DNA from: Patescibacteria group bacterium
Lineage (GTDB): Bacteria; Patescibacteriota; Minisyncoccia; JAHIHE01
NCBI GenBank assembly: GCA_018896765.1
Contig: JAHILZ010000056.1
Location: forward strand, 1 to 5,615
Reading direction: 5' to 3'
DNA: 5,615 nucleotides
Shown here: positions 3,810-5,615 of the stretch, in pieces
Position numbering within the stretch: position 1 is the stretch's first letter
Layout of the letters: every line of letters begins with the position of its first letter
Notes under the pieces: model-generated
Database searches by the model: none
What the model saw: the letters and a program-made list of their open reading frames with translations, nothing else
Told to the model about the DNA's origin: nothing
Program-made: the position numbers and the translations under genes

Positions 3810-4676
3810 ATGGAATTATTTTTTTATTTTTTTATTTTTTTATTCGGTCTTATTGTCGGCAGTTTTTTGAATGTGGTGATTTTTCGGCTGGAGAGCGGCG
3901 AACAAGTGGTTCGCGGCAGGTCGCATTGCCGTCATTGCCGGCATATTTTGGAATGGTATGATTTGATTCCTGTTTTGAGTTTTTTGGCGCTTGGCGGCAA
4001 GTGCCGTTATTGCGGAAAGGCATTGAGCGTTCAATATCCGCTGGTGGAGTTGGCGACGGGGATGCTTTTTGTCGCAATTTTCAATTTTCAATTTAATGAA
4101 ACCACCCTCTACTTTCCACCCTCTACTTTCCACCCTCTACTTTCCACCCTCTACTTTCTTTTTATCGCGTCTTCCTTGATCGTTATTTTTGTTTACGATT
4201 TAAAACATTATATTATTCCTGATAAAATTATTTATTCGGCGATAATTGTTTCTGTGTTTTATCTTATTTTGGGGCGAATTTGGGAAGCCGGACTTCCGGG
4301 TTCGGGGTTTGGAAGTCCGGCTTCCGGAGTTTTGGGATTTGAAAATTTAATTATTCTTTTTAATCCGTTTATCGCCGCTATTGCCGCCGGTGGATTTTTC
4401 TTTGCCATAGTTTTGATTACTAAGGGCGCCGGTATGGGCGGCGGAGACGTAAAACTTGCTTTTTTGATGGGTTTGGCGCTGGGTTGGCCCAAAATTCTCG
4501 CGGCCTTGTTTTTAGCTTTTACTATTGGCGCGATTTGTGGTATAATTTTAATGCTCCTTAAAAAGAAAAATTTTAAAAGCGAAATTCCCTTCGGTCCGTT
4601 TTTGGTTTTAGGAACTTTTATCGCATTATTTTGGGGAGAGGAGATAGTGAGGTGGTACACGGGGTATTTATTTTGA
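3810..4676 (+). CDS. pilD: Prepilin leader peptidase/N-methyltransferase (type IV pilus, A24 family)
   Basis: A 288-aa polytopic membrane protein that should cut prepilins after the leader Gly and methylate the new N-terminus. The N-terminal membrane segment carries GSFLNVVIFRL (17-27). A cytoplasmic loop has two CxxC pairs (C40/C43 and C65/C68), the zinc-binding loop of bifunctional enzymes. Catalytic aspartates are D130 in VYDLKHYIIPD and D213 in GMGGGDVKL, both intact; hydrophobic segments surround and follow them. Two stretches look inserted: residues 98-116, encoded by four 14-bp tandem repeats, and residues 158-172, encoded by a 15-bp inverted repeat with its loop. They explain why the protein is somewhat longer than usual. 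A third repeat, ATTTTTTT three times, encodes residues 3-11. The gene starts 21 bases after the toxin stop without a visible Shine-Dalgarno or terminator, so it may receive abiE transcription. The next gene starts 20 bases after its TGA. Confidence 0.95.
   Translation: MELFFYFFIFLFGLIVGSFLNVVIFRLESGEQVVRGRSHCRHCRHILEWYDLIPVLSFLALGGKCRYCGKALSVQYPLVELATGMLFVAIFNFQFNETTLYFPPSTFHPLLSTLYFLFIASSLIVIFVYDLKHYIIPDKIIYSAIIVSVFYLILGRIWEAGLPGSGFGSPASGVLGFENLIILFNPFIAAIAAGGFFFAIVLITKGAGMGGGDVKLAFLMGLALGWPKILAALFLAFTIGAICGIILMLLKKKNFKSEIPFGPFLVLGTFIALFWGEEIVRWYTGYLF
3818..3841 (+). repeat. Three copies of ATTTTTTT at the 5' end of pilD
   Basis: Three perfect 8-bp units, each with a run of seven T, begin 8 bases after the A of the start codon and encode Phe/Tyr/Ile/Leu codons of the first membrane segment. 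A change of one unit, or of one T, shifts the frame. Low-complexity T-rich codons are expected in membrane helices, so the perfect periodicity may be partly by chance. Confidence 0.75.
4102..4157 (+). repeat. Four perfect 14-bp tandem repeats inside pilD
   Basis: The unit CCACCCTCTACTTT occurs at 4102, 4116, 4130 and 4144 without mismatch, followed by one more C. Since 14 is not a multiple of three, successive units are read in all three frames, which gives TLYFPPSTFHPLLSTLYF. The unit is open in every frame, so the repeat itself never stops translation. The repeat lies between the zinc loop and catalytic D130. Confidence 0.97.
4283..4325. repeat. 15-bp perfect inverted repeat inside pilD
   Basis: GGAAGCCGGACTTCC (4283-4297) is followed, after 13 bases of GGGTTCGGGGTTT, by its exact reverse complement (4311-4325). 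It is more GC-rich than its surroundings and encodes the Gly/Pro/Ser-rich loop EAGLPGSGFGSPAS. It looks like a REP-type or small mobile palindrome that settled in a tolerant loop between membrane helices. The mRNA could form a stable hairpin. Confidence 0.9.
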
Positions 4677-4680
4677 ATTT

Positions 4681-4699
4681 CATTATAAGCATTATAATG
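4681..4699 (+). promoter_or_regulatory. Small inverted repeat with a TATAAT box at the pseudopilin start
   Basis: CATTATA, five bases, then TATAATG forms a 7-bp inverted repeat that ends on the ATG at 4697. It contains TATAAT (4693-4698) but no convincing -35 at the proper distance. A weak hairpin sequestering the start codon or an internal promoter are both possible; in this AT-rich DNA it may be chance. Confidence 0.25.
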
Positions 4700-5254
4700 T
4701 TTATAAATATTATATTGAAAAATAAAATACAAAATGGCGGTTTTACCATAATGGAAGCGATGGTTACCGTGGCTATTATTGCCATAATGTCGGCGGTATA
4801 TTTGACTAATTACAGGCCGACCAATCAAAAAATTATTTTAGATCAAGCGGCCTCCGGTCTTGTCGCTGATTTGCGGTATGCGCAAAACATGGCGATGAAT
4901 GTTAAAAAATTTAATGATGAGATTCCGCAAGGCGGTTATGGCGTAAAAATAAACAATACTTCTCCGGGAACATATACTATTTACGCCGATTGTGATAACG
5001 ATCATGAATTTGATGGCGTAAGCTTAGTATGCGCAGGCAACACAATAGCGGAAAAAGTTAGCGATCGAACACTTGATTCTAAGATTAGAATTACTACCGC
5101 GCTAGATATTTCTTTTCAGCCGCCTAATCCTGTTGTGTGGATTGATGGCAGTACGGGAGTGGCCTCGTCAATTATTACTCTTGAATATGGCACTACCGGT
5201 GTAACCAAGACGATTACAATCAATGGTTATACGGGGCAGATTAGCGCGGACTAA
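4697..5254 (+). CDS. GspH/FimT-like type IV pseudopilin (minor pilin)
   Basis: A 185-aa prepilin. The leader MFINIILKNKIQNGG (15 aa) ends at Gly15 and is followed by FTIMEAMVTVAIIAIMSAVY, a typical class III prepilin site with Phe at mature position 1 and Glu5, then the hydrophobic helix. The C-terminal domain has the GspH/FimT pattern: a helix with DLRYAQNMAM, then GGYGVKI, TYTIYADCDNDHEFDG (an acidic, possibly calcium-binding loop) and a closing strand TKTITINGYTGQIS. It would be processed by PilD and sit at the pilus tip or initiation complex. ATG 4697 is preferred. An in-frame TTG at 4715 would give the equally typical leader MKNKIQNGG, and a TTG at 4631 would overlap pilD by 46 bases. 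Only 20 bases separate it from pilD, so they are probably co-transcribed. Confidence 0.88.
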   Translation: MFINIILKNKIQNGGFTIMEAMVTVAIIAIMSAVYLTNYRPTNQKIILDQAASGLVADLRYAQNMAMNVKKFNDEIPQGGYGVKINNTSPGTYTIYADCDNDHEFDGVSLVCAGNTIAEKVSDRTLDSKIRITTALDISFQPPNPVVWIDGSTGVASSIITLEYGTTGVTKTITINGYTGQISAD

Positions 5255-5259
5255 GAAGA

Positions 5260-5348
5260 GTATTAAGTATCAAGTATTATGTATTAAGTATGATTTAATT
5301 TTTTATTTTCTTAATTATACTTAATACTTGATACATAATACTTAATAC
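5260..5348. repeat. Inverted repeat built from 7-bp units between two pseudopilin genes
   Basis: The left arm (5260-5291) is GTAT followed by four heptamers, TAAGTAT, CAAGTAT, TATGTAT and TAAGTAT. The right arm (5317-5348) is the reverse complement of GTAT plus the same heptamers with the two middle units exchanged. This leaves 4 mismatches in 32 bp. The loop (5292-5316) is T-rich. It starts 5 bases after the pseudopilin stop. The RNA hairpin might stabilise or attenuate the transcript between the two pseudopilin genes. Confidence 0.85.
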
Positions 5349-5387
5349 AAAAATGCAATAAATAAGCGCTTAAATTTTAAAAAACCG

Positions 5388-5615
5388 ATGAGGATCAAAA
5401 ATAAAAAAAATCTCGAACTGAAATTTTCCGATGGTTTTACTCTCATTGAAGTGATGGCGGCTGTGGCGGTTTTGTCTATCGGCTTGATCGGCGGGTTGAC
5501 CGTGATAACAAAAAATTTGAGTATAATTTCCGGCGGCGAAGACAGAATCATTGCGGCTAATTTGGCGGCGGAAGGAATTGAATTGGTGAGAAATGTGAGG
5601 GATACGAATTGGCTG
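5388..5615 (+). CDS. PilV-like type IV pseudopilin, 5' part (3' end outside window)
   Basis: An open frame of 76 codons starts at ATG 5388 and reaches the window edge. The leader MRIKNKKNLELKFSDG (16 aa, strongly basic) ends in Gly and is followed by FTLIEVMAAVAVLSIGLIGG, a class III prepilin site with Glu5 and the hydrophobic helix. The next part, ANLAAEGIELVRNVRDTNWL, is the hallmark of PilV-like minor pilins of Patescibacteria, where an (A/Q)EGIExVRNxRD motif follows the helix. The product should be cut by PilD and act with the GspH-like protein as a minor pilin in assembly or tip formation. It lies 133 bases after the preceding gene, separated by the heptamer inverted repeat, so it may be co-transcribed or start from its own unseen promoter. 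No Shine-Dalgarno is evident. Confidence 0.9.
   Translation, partial: MRIKNKKNLELKFSDGFTLIEVMAAVAVLSIGLIGGLTVITKNLSIISGGEDRIIAANLAAEGIELVRNVRDTNWL

Noticed and set aside
3840..4133. Minus-strand frames opposite the pilD zinc loop
   Set aside because: They lie wholly inside pilD, whose motifs are unambiguous, and end in the translated 14-bp repeat.
4102..4157. CRISPR-like array
   Set aside because: The units are contiguous 14-bp copies without spacers, inside a coding sequence; no cas genes are present.
4674..4676. TGA as a glycine codon, as in some CPR lineages
   Set aside because: Reading through this TGA gives no plausible extension of PilD, the next gene starts 20 bases later, and no in-frame TGA interrupts any gene.
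4631..4696. TTG start extending the pseudopilin by 22 residues
   Set aside because: It would overlap pilD and give an unusually long, hydrophobic leader; ATG 4697 or TTG 4715 yields a normal prepilin leader.
4259..4828. Minus-strand frame of 189 codons opposite pilD and the pseudopilin
   Set aside because: It overlaps two well-supported + strand genes, has low-complexity Pro/Lys/Asn content and no recognisable domain.

Overview
The window is AT-rich. Its genes are compact, none has a clear Shine-Dalgarno sequence, and stops are mostly TAA, with one TGA and one TAG. It carries a Gram-negative-style prepilin/pseudopilin set. Together with small coiled-coil and zinc-ribbon proteins, AbiE-type toxin-antitoxin genes and many short intergenic repeats, this suggests a Candidate Phyla Radiation (Patescibacteria, Parcubacteria-like) genome. 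That assignment is inference from gene style; no rRNA or marker gene is present. TGA ends the prepilin peptidase gene, so the TGA=Gly code of some CPR lineages is not indicated.

Layout, all on the + strand. (1) 1-318: C-terminal part of a type IV pilin, followed by a 26-bp perfect palindrome and an intrinsic terminator. (2) 319-665: non-coding, holding one copy of a 52-bp repeat and a perfect-consensus sigma70 promoter with an inverted repeat. (3) 666-1295: an AbiEi-like antitoxin/regulator with no toxin next to it, followed by a second, diverged copy of the 52-bp repeat. (4) 1485-2006: a two-gene unit, a 57-aa zinc-ribbon protein and a heptad-repeat coiled-coil protein whose frame is cut by an amber codon shortly before a longer natural end; a strong terminator follows. 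(5) 2229-3788: a second AbiEi paralogue and an AbiEii nucleotidyltransferase toxin, separated by an element with TCYGCG motifs every 10-11 bp. (6) 3810-5615: prepilin peptidase PilD, a GspH/FimT-like pseudopilin, a heptamer-built inverted repeat, and the start of a PilV-like pseudopilin that runs off the window.

Functionally this is a type IV pilus locus split by a toxin-antitoxin/accessory island. PilD would cut the leaders of the pilin and both pseudopilins seen here, which show the G|FTxxE-type site or the hydrophobic helix after it. The AbiE genes would form an autoregulated toxin-antitoxin module.

The most striking feature is inside pilD. Four perfect copies of a 14-bp unit lie between the zinc-binding cytoplasmic loop and the first catalytic aspartate. 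Adding or losing one unit shifts the frame into a stop within about 65 bp, so the repeat could act as an on/off switch for pilus processing. pilD also carries an 8-bp T-rich repeat just after its start codon and an in-frame 15-bp inverted repeat, so three kinds of simple repeat have accumulated in one gene.
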